Positions 57,089 through 64,000 of a stretch of 64,000 nucleotides of DNA are shown here, piece after piece. Made by a program: the position numbers and the translations under genes. The DNA lies in NCBI GenBank assembly GCA_015709635.1, contig CP054180.1, positions 1,612,001 to 1,676,000 of the forward strand, written 5' to 3'. The stretch is from Gammaproteobacteria bacterium (GTDB lineage Bacteria > Pseudomonadota > Gammaproteobacteria > Burkholderiales > Nitrosomonadaceae). Positions within the stretch are counted from its first letter, which is position 1. Each line of letters begins with the position of its first letter. The notes beneath the pieces were generated by a model. That model made no database searches. It saw only the letters and a list, made by a program, of their open reading frames with translations, and had not been told where the DNA came from.

Positions 57089-57133
57089 AAAGAAATTGGA
57101 TTTCGTAAAAACTGATAACTCTCGTCATCCGCA

Positions 57134-57619
57134 ATGACCGTCGAATTTATACAATTATTGTTGCTCATTATAATTGCAAACGGCGCACCGGTATTGGCGC
57201 GGATAATTTTCGGCAATAATTTGGATTTACCGGTGGATTGTGGCGTCGTATTACCTGATGGCAATCCTTTATTCGGTTCTGCTAAAACATGGCGGGGGAT
57301 AGTTGCCGCACTGTTGATGACGTCAGTAACTGCTGTATTACTGAATTACCCTTTGATAATCGGATTTTTAATAGCAAGCTACGCTGTAGCCGGTGACTTA
57401 TCATCCAGTTTTATTAAGCGCCGTTTGTCGATGATGCCGAGCAGCAAAGCGCCGATACTTGATCAAGTACCCGAATCGCTATTGCCTGCATTCATGCTGA
57501 TGCGCACTTTTGCTTTAGAGTTACCGTCAATACTTTTGTTATCTTTTGTTTTCCTAATTATTGATATCGTGATGACCTATATGCTTTATCACTGGAGAGT
57601 GCTTAAGAAATCGGGTTAG
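57134..57619 (+). CDS. CarS-like CDP-lipid synthase (CDP-archaeol synthase family)
   Basis: 161 residues with about four membrane spans. NGAPVLARIIFGNNLDLPVDCG and NPLFGSAKTWRGIVA match the CarS family, related to CdsA, which activates phosphatidic or archaetidic acid with CTP. Bacteria normally use CdsA for CDP-diacylglycerol, so this is a second, CarS-type enzyme. The 3' neighbour, 22 bases away, is a CDP-alcohol phosphatidyltransferase, its natural partner. Confidence 0.8.
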   Translation: MTVEFIQLLLLIIIANGAPVLARIIFGNNLDLPVDCGVVLPDGNPLFGSAKTWRGIVAALLMTSVTAVLLNYPLIIGFLIASYAVAGDLSSSFIKRRLSMMPSSKAPILDQVPESLLPAFMLMRTFALELPSILLLSFVFLIIDIVMTYMLYHWRVLKKSG

Positions 57620-57641
57620 TTGTATAGAGAAGGCTACTGCG

Positions 57642-58235
57642 ATGAGGCATAAAAAAGATCAAGTAATCAATCTTCCAAACCTGGTAAGCTTAATTCGAAT
57701 ATTGATGGCGCCGGTTTTATTTTACTTTGCCTACACAAAGCAGCCTGATTGGTACATTGGAGTATTAATATGTGCTGTCTTTACCGACGTGCTGGATGGT
57801 TTTCTAGCCAGGATATTGAATCAAATAACGGCAATGGGTTCGCGTCTTGACAGTTGGGGAGATTTTATCATTTACTCGAGTATGGCAATTTGTGCTTGGG
57901 TGCTATGGCCCGACATCATACAACGTGAGCAGTTTTATTTTATTATCATCGTCTTAAGCTTCACTTTGCCGGTAATCGCAGGCATCATTAAATTTCACAC
58001 GGTAATCGGTTATCACACCTGGAGTGTAAAACTTGCGGTAGCTGTCACCATAATAAGCTATATCTTGCTTTTTACTGAAACTCTGACTTGGCCTTTCAGA
58101 ATCGCGACTTGGTTTTGTGTATACGCGGCACTGGAAGAAATTGTGATTACATTATTGATACCCCATGAACTTGTTGATGTCAGAACCGTTTGGCAAGCGT
58201 TAAGATACACAAGAAATAATCGGCAAAGCGGATAA
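57642..58235 (+). CDS. CDP-alcohol phosphatidyltransferase
   Basis: 197 residues with about six spans. The catalytic signature is complete: DVLDGFLARILNQITAMGSRLDSWGD (Asp, Asp-Gly, Ala-Arg, Gly, Asp, Asp at the family spacing), quoted here only by its key residues D, DG, AR, G, D, D around residues 45-75. It transfers a phosphatidyl group from a CDP-lipid to an alcohol. The acceptor is unknown; pairing with the CarS-like gene suggests a special lipid. Confidence 0.86.
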   Translation: MRHKKDQVINLPNLVSLIRILMAPVLFYFAYTKQPDWYIGVLICAVFTDVLDGFLARILNQITAMGSRLDSWGDFIIYSSMAICAWVLWPDIIQREQFYFIIIVLSFTLPVIAGIIKFHTVIGYHTWSVKLAVAVTIISYILLFTETLTWPFRIATWFCVYAALEEIVITLLIPHELVDVRTVWQALRYTRNNRQSG

Positions 58236-58506
58236 TTCTTCGCTCGTAGTGTCGATATTTTCCGGGATAAACGAAAGGATTGCTTACTTCTCGGATTGTT
58301 TCAATTGCTATCGAACGGAGAAATATCGTATTGGATTAATGGAGACGCGCAAAAGGATTATTATGGAGCAATGAATCGGTATCCGAAATGAGCGGCAAGT
58401 GACCATTGCTAACTGCTCCAATTGAATTAGAGATTGGAAGCCGCCTTTTAATCCGCAAGCTGCTATTGCCATAAAAGTCATATTCATTAACGTGTGGAGG
58501 TAAATA

Positions 58507-58887
58507 ATGAGAATATTCCTTCCTTTTCTGGTTTTTGCTTTTCTTGTTGTTCAGGGGTGTGCAATTATGAAAAATTTTATTCCTGCAAACCCGGATATAC
58601 CATTATCAACCTACGAACCCCTTGTTGATCCGCAAGTTTGTAAAGGCTGTGATTACGACAATGATCTGATCGCATGTAAGTTAATCGCCGTAAGAAATAC
58701 TAATGATTCCGGTAACATATCAACTCGCGTATCTGAGGAAACAAAAGCTTCTGCACTGGAAGAAGAAATTGTCAGCACTGCGATTGGAGCTGCGGACAGT
58801 AAAAACGAATACGACAGTAAAGAGCACACCATGAGACAAATGATTATTAAATGTATGCAGGAGCGCGGTTACAGTGTCTTACAATAA
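58507..58887 (+). CDS. Small putative lipoprotein
   Basis: 126 residues. It has a signal sequence (FLPFLVFAFLVVQGC) with a lipobox-like VVQGC and Cys18 as the probable lipid site. The mature part holds a CKGCD motif and further cysteines and is mostly acidic. A GGAGG site stands directly before ATG 58507. No family recognised. Confidence 0.6.
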   Translation: MRIFLPFLVFAFLVVQGCAIMKNFIPANPDIPLSTYEPLVDPQVCKGCDYDNDLIACKLIAVRNTNDSGNISTRVSEETKASALEEEIVSTAIGAADSKNEYDSKEHTMRQMIIKCMQERGYSVLQ

Positions 58888-59035
58888 TAATAAGCAAAGA
58901 TCATAACTTGTTGGCCAAGACAGGTAAAGAAGGCAACACATTATCAGTGTTGATTGATATTCCGTTATTTTGATAGGGTCTTAGAAAGTTAAAGCGGGTT
59001 TAAACGTAACAATTTAAGAATAGGGGCTGTAGTAG

Positions 59036-59058
59036 ATTAGCTTAGATGCTAAGCTAAT
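59036..59058. repeat. Perfect 9-bp hairpin before the phage Rep remnant
   Basis: ATTAGCTTA (59036-59044) and TAAGCTAAT (59050-59058) enclose GATGC. No T-run follows, so it is not a typical terminator; it could be a recombination or replication structure. Confidence 0.5.
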
Positions 59059-59089
59059 TTAATGAAGATAAGTCATTGTAGATTATTAA

Positions 59090-59587
59090 AGAAAACGCAA
59101 TCAAGATTGTTGGAGTAAGCTGTATTGCAAAACCACCGAACTCAAGAAACACCGTTCTAAAAAATCCGGTCAGCACGTATCCGATGAAGTCATCGAATTC
59201 TGCGAACGCCTCGGAGTAATACGCGAAGAGTTTACGCTTAAATCGCGCTTTCTTCTACAAAACGGCCTGGCATATCTAGGCGCAATTACAGATTCACTAC
59301 TAATAGAGGTTTATATGGACAGAACCCAATTGCAACGGCTGGAAAACGTCAAGTATGAAAATTTCAACGATCTGCCGCCACGGCTAAGAGCTACTTACGT
59401 GAGCTGGAAATATGGTTATCCGATTGAGCTTAAACGCTCGGCTTTTTATAACCATAGAAAAGCCTTACTTGCTTACGGCATCGATATATCAATACCAAAC
59501 AACGTGCAAACGATGCTAATTAAAGTAAAAACTATAGAGCTTGCCGCGCTCACTGCGCCAGATTGGTACATCAAGAAATACGCATAA
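59090..59587 (+). pseudogene. Filamentous-phage replication protein (II/X family), C-terminal part
   Basis: The frame opens after a TAA at 59087 and lacks a start. WSKLYCKTTELKKHR near the beginning and LRATYVSWKYGYPIELKRSA, FYNHRKALLAYGIDISIP near the end are typical of the C-terminal part of gene II/X-type rolling-circle initiators of inoviruses. The catalytic N-terminus is absent. An internal ATG at 59315 could give a 90-residue product. Confidence 0.75.
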
Positions 59588-59663
59588 ATTAGTTTTTCTA
59601 CGCTCTGAATTCAATAACTGCCGATTCAGGTAAAGCGTTAACAGGTGGTGTTAAGAGGTTGTT

Positions 59664-59786
59664 ATGTTAGAAAAAGTAAAAGTGACCGGTATCACATTCT
59701 TTAAAGATGCCATTGACGGCAAACCTATCGACTCCGGAGCTGCATTCGTTGAAGAAAGTTTTGAACTTCCAAACCGGAAGATCTAA
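59664..59786 (+). pseudogene. Short phage ssDNA-binding-like remnant
   Basis: 40 codons starting MLEKVKVTGITFFKDAIDGK and ending at TAA 59786. It resembles the start of DUF1293-type inovirus DNA-binding proteins, which normally follow the replication gene. It is truncated and runs into an unrelated frame. Confidence 0.4.
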
Positions 59787-59824
59787 GCTCACTGCTGCAA
59801 ATCGCCGGATTCTCCGGCAAATTC

Positions 59825-60196
59825 ATGAAACTGCACGTGGCTTCCGTCAAGTACGGCAAAAGCAATCATGCGCCGGTCGTGAACCGCTGGTACTACACCG
59901 GCCACGGCATTCTATACCCGAGCCTGTTCACCTGCTACGACACCCGGCAAATCTTCACTGATGATTCCGCGCCGTACGTCATGCTCTCATCCAAGCAATT
60001 GCACCAATGGTACGGGGAGGGCGCTCGCTCAATAGTCGGAAAACTGATCAACCCGCCGAAGAAAATCAACAGGCAATCGCAAAAACTGCTGGGCAAGCCC
60101 AAGCACCCGCTAGTTCAGAAAATCATGAAGCTGCCGCCAGAAAAACGCATTGAATTCATTCAGAGATTCGAGGCTTGCGGTGCTTTCAATCGTTAA
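59825..60196 (+). CDS. Hypothetical protein, possibly the remnant of a longer gene
   Basis: 123 residues from ATG 59825. The same frame is open upstream to about 59766 (DLSSLLQIAGFSGKF), so the 5' end may be lost or joined by frameshift. Contains WYYTGHGILYPSLFTC and a Lys-rich C-terminal half (KLINPPKKINRQSQKLLGKP). Family not recognised. Confidence 0.45.
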   Translation: MKLHVASVKYGKSNHAPVVNRWYYTGHGILYPSLFTCYDTRQIFTDDSAPYVMLSSKQLHQWYGEGARSIVGKLINPPKKINRQSQKLLGKPKHPLVQKIMKLPPEKRIEFIQRFEACGAFNR

Positions 60197-60211
60197 TTAA
60201 CTGGAGTATTT

Positions 60212-60379
60212 ATGAAAATCAAAAATTACTTGAACTCTTTCTTTACAGATTTTTGCGCATTTCTGTATTTTTGCTGGCTTTTTATCCTTCGCGTTTTCTG
60301 CGTTATTAATAACGATGGATTGCGCCAGCGCTTTTTTGCTTATGCCGATAAGCATTCACGCATTAAACCGCCAGAGTGA
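60212..60379 (+). CDS. Small membrane ORF, phage-like
   Basis: 55 residues from ATG 60212, with CTGGAG five to ten bases upstream. MKIKNYLNSFFTDFCAFLYF is followed by a hydrophobic, Phe/Cys/Trp-rich span and a basic tail. Size and composition fit minor inovirus proteins, but there is no family match. Confidence 0.4.
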   Translation: MKIKNYLNSFFTDFCAFLYFCWLFILRVFCVINNDGLRQRFFAYADKHSRIKPPE

Positions 60380-60470
60380 TTTGCTTGCTTTTCACTCCCA
60401 AGGGTCGCGCCGCCGACCGGCGCGAGGGACATGCAGGGCAAAGCCCGGAATGCTGTCCCGAACCTTACCA
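60378..60470. repeat. Hairpin element, copy A
   Basis: Contains a perfect 8-bp stem TCGCGCCG/CGGCGCGA with loop CCGAC (60405-60425). The surrounding ~80 bases resemble 61152-61245, from TGCTT(T)GCTTTTC through GTCGC-CC-CC and GCGCGA to GCTGTCC. Confidence 0.5.
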
Positions 60471-60571
60471 CTGCACGAACTTTCCTCCTGTTTTCCTTAT
60501 TGCCGAACTGGTTTATATTTTTGTTTGCTTGCCGCTAAGCATTCGATGATTATTATTTCGGATGTTTAAAT

Positions 60572-61144
60572 ATGATTAATGCTCAGGCAATTTTTGCAGA
60601 ATCACTAACTAATTCGGTGAATGCTTTACTGAATCAGCCCTTAATTCCATATCTCGTTATCGGCTCTGTGATACTTGCTTTTTTGGTGTTTATTCTCAAG
60701 CTTACGCTTATATCACTTGGTAGGCTTGTTGATTTTAAATATAAATCCCTGGGGACGCTGTTTTCTGACGCTGAACAGTGCTTTTTTCACGTATTGAAAC
60801 AATCTTTATCAGATCAGTACGAAATTTTCGCGAAGGTGCGCATTGCCGACATATTGACCCCAGACCATGCGTTAAGCCGGAGAAACTGGCAATCTGCGTT
60901 TTTCAAAATCTCATCCAAGCATTTTGATTATGTGCTTTGTGATAAAGAAACGCTTGCTGTGGTTGCCGTTATTGAACTAGACGACAGAAGTCATGAATTG
61001 AGCAAATCGCGCAGTAGAGATATTTTTGTCCAGGAAGCTTGCAGAACTGCTGGATTGAAACTGCTTCGTTTTCCTTGCCGCAAGAATTATCGCATTCAAG
61101 CAGTACGGGAAAAAGTAATAAATTCACTGAATTCTCCTGCTTAA
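60572..61144 (+). CDS. DUF2726-domain protein with membrane anchor
   Basis: 190 residues. One N-terminal membrane span (IPYLVIGSVILAFLVFILKL), then a DUF2726 domain: LFSDAEQCFFHVLKQSL, KHFDYVLCDKETLAVVAVIELDD and LLRFPCRKNYRIQAVRE. The FDYV...AVIELDD pattern resembles the core of restriction-endonuclease-like folds, and DUF2726 is often linked with nucleic-acid processing; function unproven. Flanked on both sides by the diverged hairpin element. Confidence 0.78.
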   Translation: MINAQAIFAESLTNSVNALLNQPLIPYLVIGSVILAFLVFILKLTLISLGRLVDFKYKSLGTLFSDAEQCFFHVLKQSLSDQYEIFAKVRIADILTPDHALSRRNWQSAFFKISSKHFDYVLCDKETLAVVAVIELDDRSHELSKSRSRDIFVQEACRTAGLKLLRFPCRKNYRIQAVREKVINSLNSPA

Positions 61145-61151
61145 TCCCGAA

Positions 61152-61245
61152 TGTGCTTTGCTTTTCTGCTCTGAGTTATAGTCGCACCACCAATCTGCGC
61201 GAAGGGCATAACCCTGAACCCGAGAGCGAGTGTGCTGTCCGATCG
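61152..61245. repeat. Hairpin element, copy B (diverged)
   Basis: Shares the block order of copy A: TGCTTTGCTTTTC, then GTCGCACCACCAATCTGCGCGA, then TGTGCTGTCC. The perfect stem of copy A is lost here by substitutions. Confidence 0.4.
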
Positions 61246-61264
61246 CTAGTGCGTGATCACTTAC

Positions 61265-62188
61265 TTACTCATTTAAAAAACGGCTGATATCATCATCTGC
61301 TAGGGGAATATCACGAACAGGAATTATCCAGTCCCTGCCGTTGCAGAAAAACTCTACCCCTACTTTACTTATCTCTTGTCTAGGAATGCTATGCCGACTA
61401 CCTAGCCACAATATGTTTCCGTCTTGAGTCTCATTTGTAGTATCAATTATCTCAATTGAGTATTCTCTGTCCGTTTTTTTGGTGATTTTTAGTTGTGTGA
61501 CATGCACTAATTTTAAATTTGCATTGGCAAAATTGGCGTGAAAAACTGTGTTGTAGCTGTTTGATTTATTCGTGACAGATGGATAATAAAGACCTCCCGT
61601 ACCATCAATGGTGATATTTTTAATTTTTCCATTGATTTTAATAGTTTCTTCTTTTGGATATCTTGTTGTTAGTGCTTCAGTTGCTGCTGCAGTGAGTTTG
61701 TACTCGACATTAAATGTTTTGTGTATTTTGCGGGTAAAAAGAGTTTCTAAGAATGAATGATAAAGTATGTCAATCTCTGAAAAATTATGCATTTCCATTT
61801 CTGAATGCGAGAAAATTCGATTTATCGGAACATATGCTGTATTTATCCATTGACCTAAATATACAATATCCCCCTCTTGTACATCGCATTCTAATAGGGC
61901 TGTTATTCGTTTTGATGCTGCATAAAACATTGGAATCCCTGGTGGATTACATCGCTGATAACCTGTGATTAAATCAGCAGATGGCGCTCCAAGTTCGCTC
62001 ACTTTGTCTATTTTCTTGGAATTGCAGATTCTAGCTCGAAAATATATCTCGATACTTTTATATTGAATTGGTACTTGAACACCATCAGATGCAGACCAAA
62101 GTAATGAAACAAGATATTTGTAATCTACTTTATCCAAATCAATGGAGTTAAGTTGTTTTATTTTTTGTCTTAATTTTAATGTAGACAT
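61265..62188 (-). CDS. RES-domain protein
   Basis: 307 residues. RARICNSKKID (Arg at ~51), QRCNPPGIPMFYAAS (79-91) and Glu100 in ITALLE match the RES fold, which in toxins such as MbcT and ParT acts on NAD+ or ADP-ribosylates targets. The C-terminal ~170 residues are an unfamiliar extension, making it longer than typical RES toxins (~150-200). No Xre-type antitoxin gene lies beside it. Confidence 0.7.
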   Translation of the reverse strand: MSTLKLRQKIKQLNSIDLDKVDYKYLVSLLWSASDGVQVPIQYKSIEIYFRARICNSKKIDKVSELGAPSADLITGYQRCNPPGIPMFYAASKRITALLECDVQEGDIVYLGQWINTAYVPINRIFSHSEMEMHNFSEIDILYHSFLETLFTRKIHKTFNVEYKLTAAATEALTTRYPKEETIKINGKIKNITIDGTGGLYYPSVTNKSNSYNTVFHANFANANLKLVHVTQLKITKKTDREYSIEIIDTTNETQDGNILWLGSRHSIPRQEISKVGVEFFCNGRDWIIPVRDIPLADDDISRFLNE

Positions 62189-62284
62189 ATTGGATTAAGC
62201 GGTTAGTAATATAACTATTCAATTTTTTAATTGTAATTGAAACAGAGAAACTTGAAATTCCAAAAATATTATCTATCTGTATTT

Positions 62285-62569
62285 ATGACTGAATTCGAAA
62301 AATTCCTCAAAAAACTCGAAGACCTAACCACCAGCTCCAACGCATCCTGTAAAGAATTCACCAATCTATTAATAGCCCTAGGATTCCAAATCGAAAACTG
62401 CGGCAGTGCCGGCCATAAAATCGCGCGGCACCCGGCCGTATCATTAATTGAGTATCCTAACTATAATTGTGGTCATAATAAAGGCGAAGCCGTTAAACGC
62501 CCGTATATCAAAAAGCTATACAAATTTGTCAAACAGCACGAAAACGCAATCAAGGAGCACATGAAATGA
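62285..62569 (+). CDS. hicA: HicA-type mRNA interferase toxin
   Basis: 94 residues from ATG 62285 (MTEFEKFLKKLEDL); a longer frame from 62237 is not needed. CKEFTNLLIALGFQIENCGSAGHKIARHP has the dsRBD-like HicA build, with the catalytic His in the GHKI segment. Its end overlaps the start of hicB by four bases. Confidence 0.8.
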   Translation: MTEFEKFLKKLEDLTTSSNASCKEFTNLLIALGFQIENCGSAGHKIARHPAVSLIEYPNYNCGHNKGEAVKRPYIKKLYKFVKQHENAIKEHMK

Positions 62570-62820
62570 GATTTGATCCTGAAGCCTATTCGATTACGAT
62601 ACGTAAAGAAGAAATCGACGATGAAATTCTATACGTGGGTAGGGTAGCTGAATTCCCTAATATCAGTGTATATGAAGAGGATTTTGTAACTGCCCGAAAC
62701 CTGGTTATCGATGCAATTCAAACACTGAAAAAAATTGCTGACGAAACGCACAAAGACTTTCCGCCTCCATATCTCGCAACATCAAGCGAATTTATGGAGC
62801 GGGCATCCGCATTTCGATAA
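62566..62820 (+). CDS. hicB: HicB-type antitoxin
   Basis: 84 residues: MRFDPEAYSITIRKEEIDDE, ILYVGRVAEFPNISVYEEDF and ARNLVIDAIQTLKKIADE match the partial RNase H fold of HicB. A C-terminal DNA-binding domain is not visible, so autoregulation may need another region. Toxin-first order with overlap is normal for hicAB. Confidence 0.78.
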   Translation: MRFDPEAYSITIRKEEIDDEILYVGRVAEFPNISVYEEDFVTARNLVIDAIQTLKKIADETHKDFPPPYLATSSEFMERASAFR

Positions 62821-62830
62821 AACTACAGCA

Positions 62831-63064
62831 ATGAAAAAATTATTCAGTCGCGCCATTATCGGGGCAATTCTGATAATCCAATTAGCCGGATGTATAGCGC
62901 CGCCAGTAGTTGGGGTTCCTGTTGCACCAGGAATACCGCCCGGTGTTGTATATGTAGCTCCTACTTATGTGAACCCAGGCCCTGGGTATTTATGGAATTA
63001 CAATGTTAATTACGGCTGGGGATGGCACCATCCGAACAACGGATGGCATCGAGGATGGAGATAA
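62831..63064 (+). CDS. Small Gly/Pro/Trp-rich lipoprotein
   Basis: 77 residues from ATG 62831. Signal sequence with lipobox IQLAGC, then a Pro/Val/Tyr-rich stretch and a His/Trp-rich end (NYGWGWHHPNNGWHRGWR). It follows hicB by 10 bases. No function known; a longer frame from 62735 overlaps hicB and is rejected. Confidence 0.6.
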   Translation: MKKLFSRAIIGAILIIQLAGCIAPPVVGVPVAPGIPPGVVYVAPTYVNPGPGYLWNYNVNYGWGWHHPNNGWHRGWR

Positions 63065-63073
63065 TCTGCTAAA

Positions 63074-63502
63074 TTAAGAAAAGCTTCTTTCCAGAATCAA
63101 ACCGAACCGGCTTTCAAGCACAACCTGGCGTCTGTAAAAATCAGCCTTGATTTCAAGCGCATCAATTTCCTCGTTGCGCCTATCTAGCTCAGCTTTCAAT
63201 AGCCTGATTTCACTTTGTAAGCTCGATACCAATTGGCATTTCCAGAAAAAAGCTCTAATTTCATGCGGTGTAAAACCATTTCGCCACTCAGGAACAAAAA
63301 TCAAATTATCCACGAAACGATAGCCTTTCCATTCATCACCTAATAAAGCACTGGCATCACCGGAAAGATACAACTTCAAAAGCCTGAGTGCCGGTTCTGG
63401 TATCTGTTTAGTACCTTTTTTCCATTTCTTAATGATTTTCTGACTCTCACCGGTGATTCTTTCTATTTCTTCAACGCTCACACCAAATAGTAGATCGTTC
63501 AT
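63074..63502 (-). CDS. Phage regulator-like protein (DUF3653-type)
   Basis: 142 residues. An N-terminal Xre-like segment (SVEEIERITGESQKIIKKWK) is followed by the typical DUF3653-type core DEWKGYRF, FVPEWRNGFTPHEIRAFFW, then a coiled coil (LQSEIRLLKAELDRRNEEI). Such proteins occur as regulators in filamentous and small prophages of proteobacteria. Confidence 0.65.
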   Translation of the reverse strand: MNDLLFGVSVEEIERITGESQKIIKKWKKGTKQIPEPALRLLKLYLSGDASALLGDEWKGYRFVDNLIFVPEWRNGFTPHEIRAFFWKCQLVSSLQSEIRLLKAELDRRNEEIDALEIKADFYRRQVVLESRFGLILERSFS

Positions 63503-64000
63503 TTTTTCGGCCTAGAAGCAAAAACTAGATCATTACAAAATTCAAATGATTTTTATTTCGATAAAAGAGACACGACAAGTAACGTATTCAGAAGTTGTTA
63601 TTGCTTGTCGGATTTGAGGGTATTTAAACAATGCACTGCATTCACGCAGTGTTCAATGGCCAAAACTAACACTGCGATAACCATCAAACAACTTTTCCAG
63701 AAACTCAGCAATCTTGTTGAGGGGGGACTATCATTCTGAAACAATAAGAAGAGAAAGAAATAAACTGGGAAATGTTATCAGCATTATGTTTCAGAGAATT
63801 TAACCAGAAATTTAGGTTTGAAACATTCTGCGAAAAAACGCGACAAAAGTCAGAAGAAATGAAACAAAAATGATATTTTTTTGCAATTGTTTGCTAGTGA
63901 ATGAGATTGTTAAGTTTAGTATCAAATAACATGAAAAGTTCATTTGCCAGGTTTTTCTAATTCACTATGACTATTAACTACTTGCTGTGCAACAAGGCGC
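63503..64000. other. Non-coding AT-rich end of window
   Basis: 498 bases without a supported gene. Two inverted repeats stand out: CGACAAG (63573-63579) with CTTGTCG (63604-63610), and a short CACTGC/GCAGTG hairpin near 63645. The first pair lies upstream of the phage regulator-like gene and could be its operator. Confidence 0.4.

Larger units (their letters stand above)
58990..63502. mobile_element. Decayed filamentous-phage (inovirus-like) region
   Basis: The assignment rests on a pII/X-type replication protein tail, a small ssDNA-binding-like scrap just downstream, small membrane ORFs, and a phage regulator-like gene at 63.1-63.5 kb. RES and HicAB genes sit between. No zot-like or coat gene is seen, and no ends are identified. 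The limits given are only the outermost supporting features. Confidence 0.5.

Overview
The window looks like a betaproteobacterial chromosome of the Nitrosomonas type. This rests on gene order (fimV - truA - trpF - trpB - trpA - accD - folC - SPOR protein - cvpA - purF - metZ), on the protein sequences, and on a moderate base composition with more AT-rich inserts. No 16S gene is present, so genus is an inference.

Positions 1-16.3 kb are conserved housekeeping DNA: the FimV C-terminus, tRNA pseudouridylation, late tryptophan synthesis, malonyl-CoA and folate genes, purine and methionine synthesis on the + strand, two cyclophilins on the - strand, cysS, and a - strand motA-motB-methyltransferase group.

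Positions 16.5-21.6 kb are a decayed Tn3-family transposon, bounded by a perfect 55-bp inverted repeat. It holds a tnpA tail, a resolvase scrap, a broken ada gene, an intact TPR-like gene and half an IS1182-type transposase. Positions 21.6-29.2 kb are ordinary chromosome again: an ABC exporter, a Kef/YbaL antiporter, a large membrane protein and a deaminase. Positions 29.2-34.1 kb are a graveyard of insertion sequences (IS21 type, IS5 type, IS1182 type) around a truncated hydrolase.

Positions 34.14-42.29 kb are a genomic island at the 3' end of tRNA-Ser(GGA). A P4-type integrase sits next to the tRNA and a duplicated tRNA end marks the far side. It carries a Doc-type toxin pair, two cassette-like genes, two near-identical IS5/IS427-type elements and two repeat arrays near int: four TGTGGTAA boxes upstream of it and seven GTAGGGC heptamers downstream.

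Positions 43-56.3 kb are a surface-glycan locus. It encodes a three-domain glycosyltransferase, an ATP-grasp protein, a Kdo-hydroxylase-like protein, a PLD-family protein, glycan transferases, and a nonulosonate module made of a NeuB-type synthase without SAF domain and a NeuA-KdsC fusion. A small lipid-type group follows (EEP phosphatase, CarS-like CDP-lipid synthase, CDP-alcohol phosphatidyltransferase).

Positions 59-63.5 kb look like a decayed filamentous-phage region: a pII/X-type replication protein tail, small phage-like ORFs and a phage regulator-like gene, mixed with a RES-domain protein and a HicAB pair. The most novel-looking parts are the nonulosonate module, the CarS/CDP-alcohol pair with its PLD and EEP neighbours, and the island's repeat arrays.
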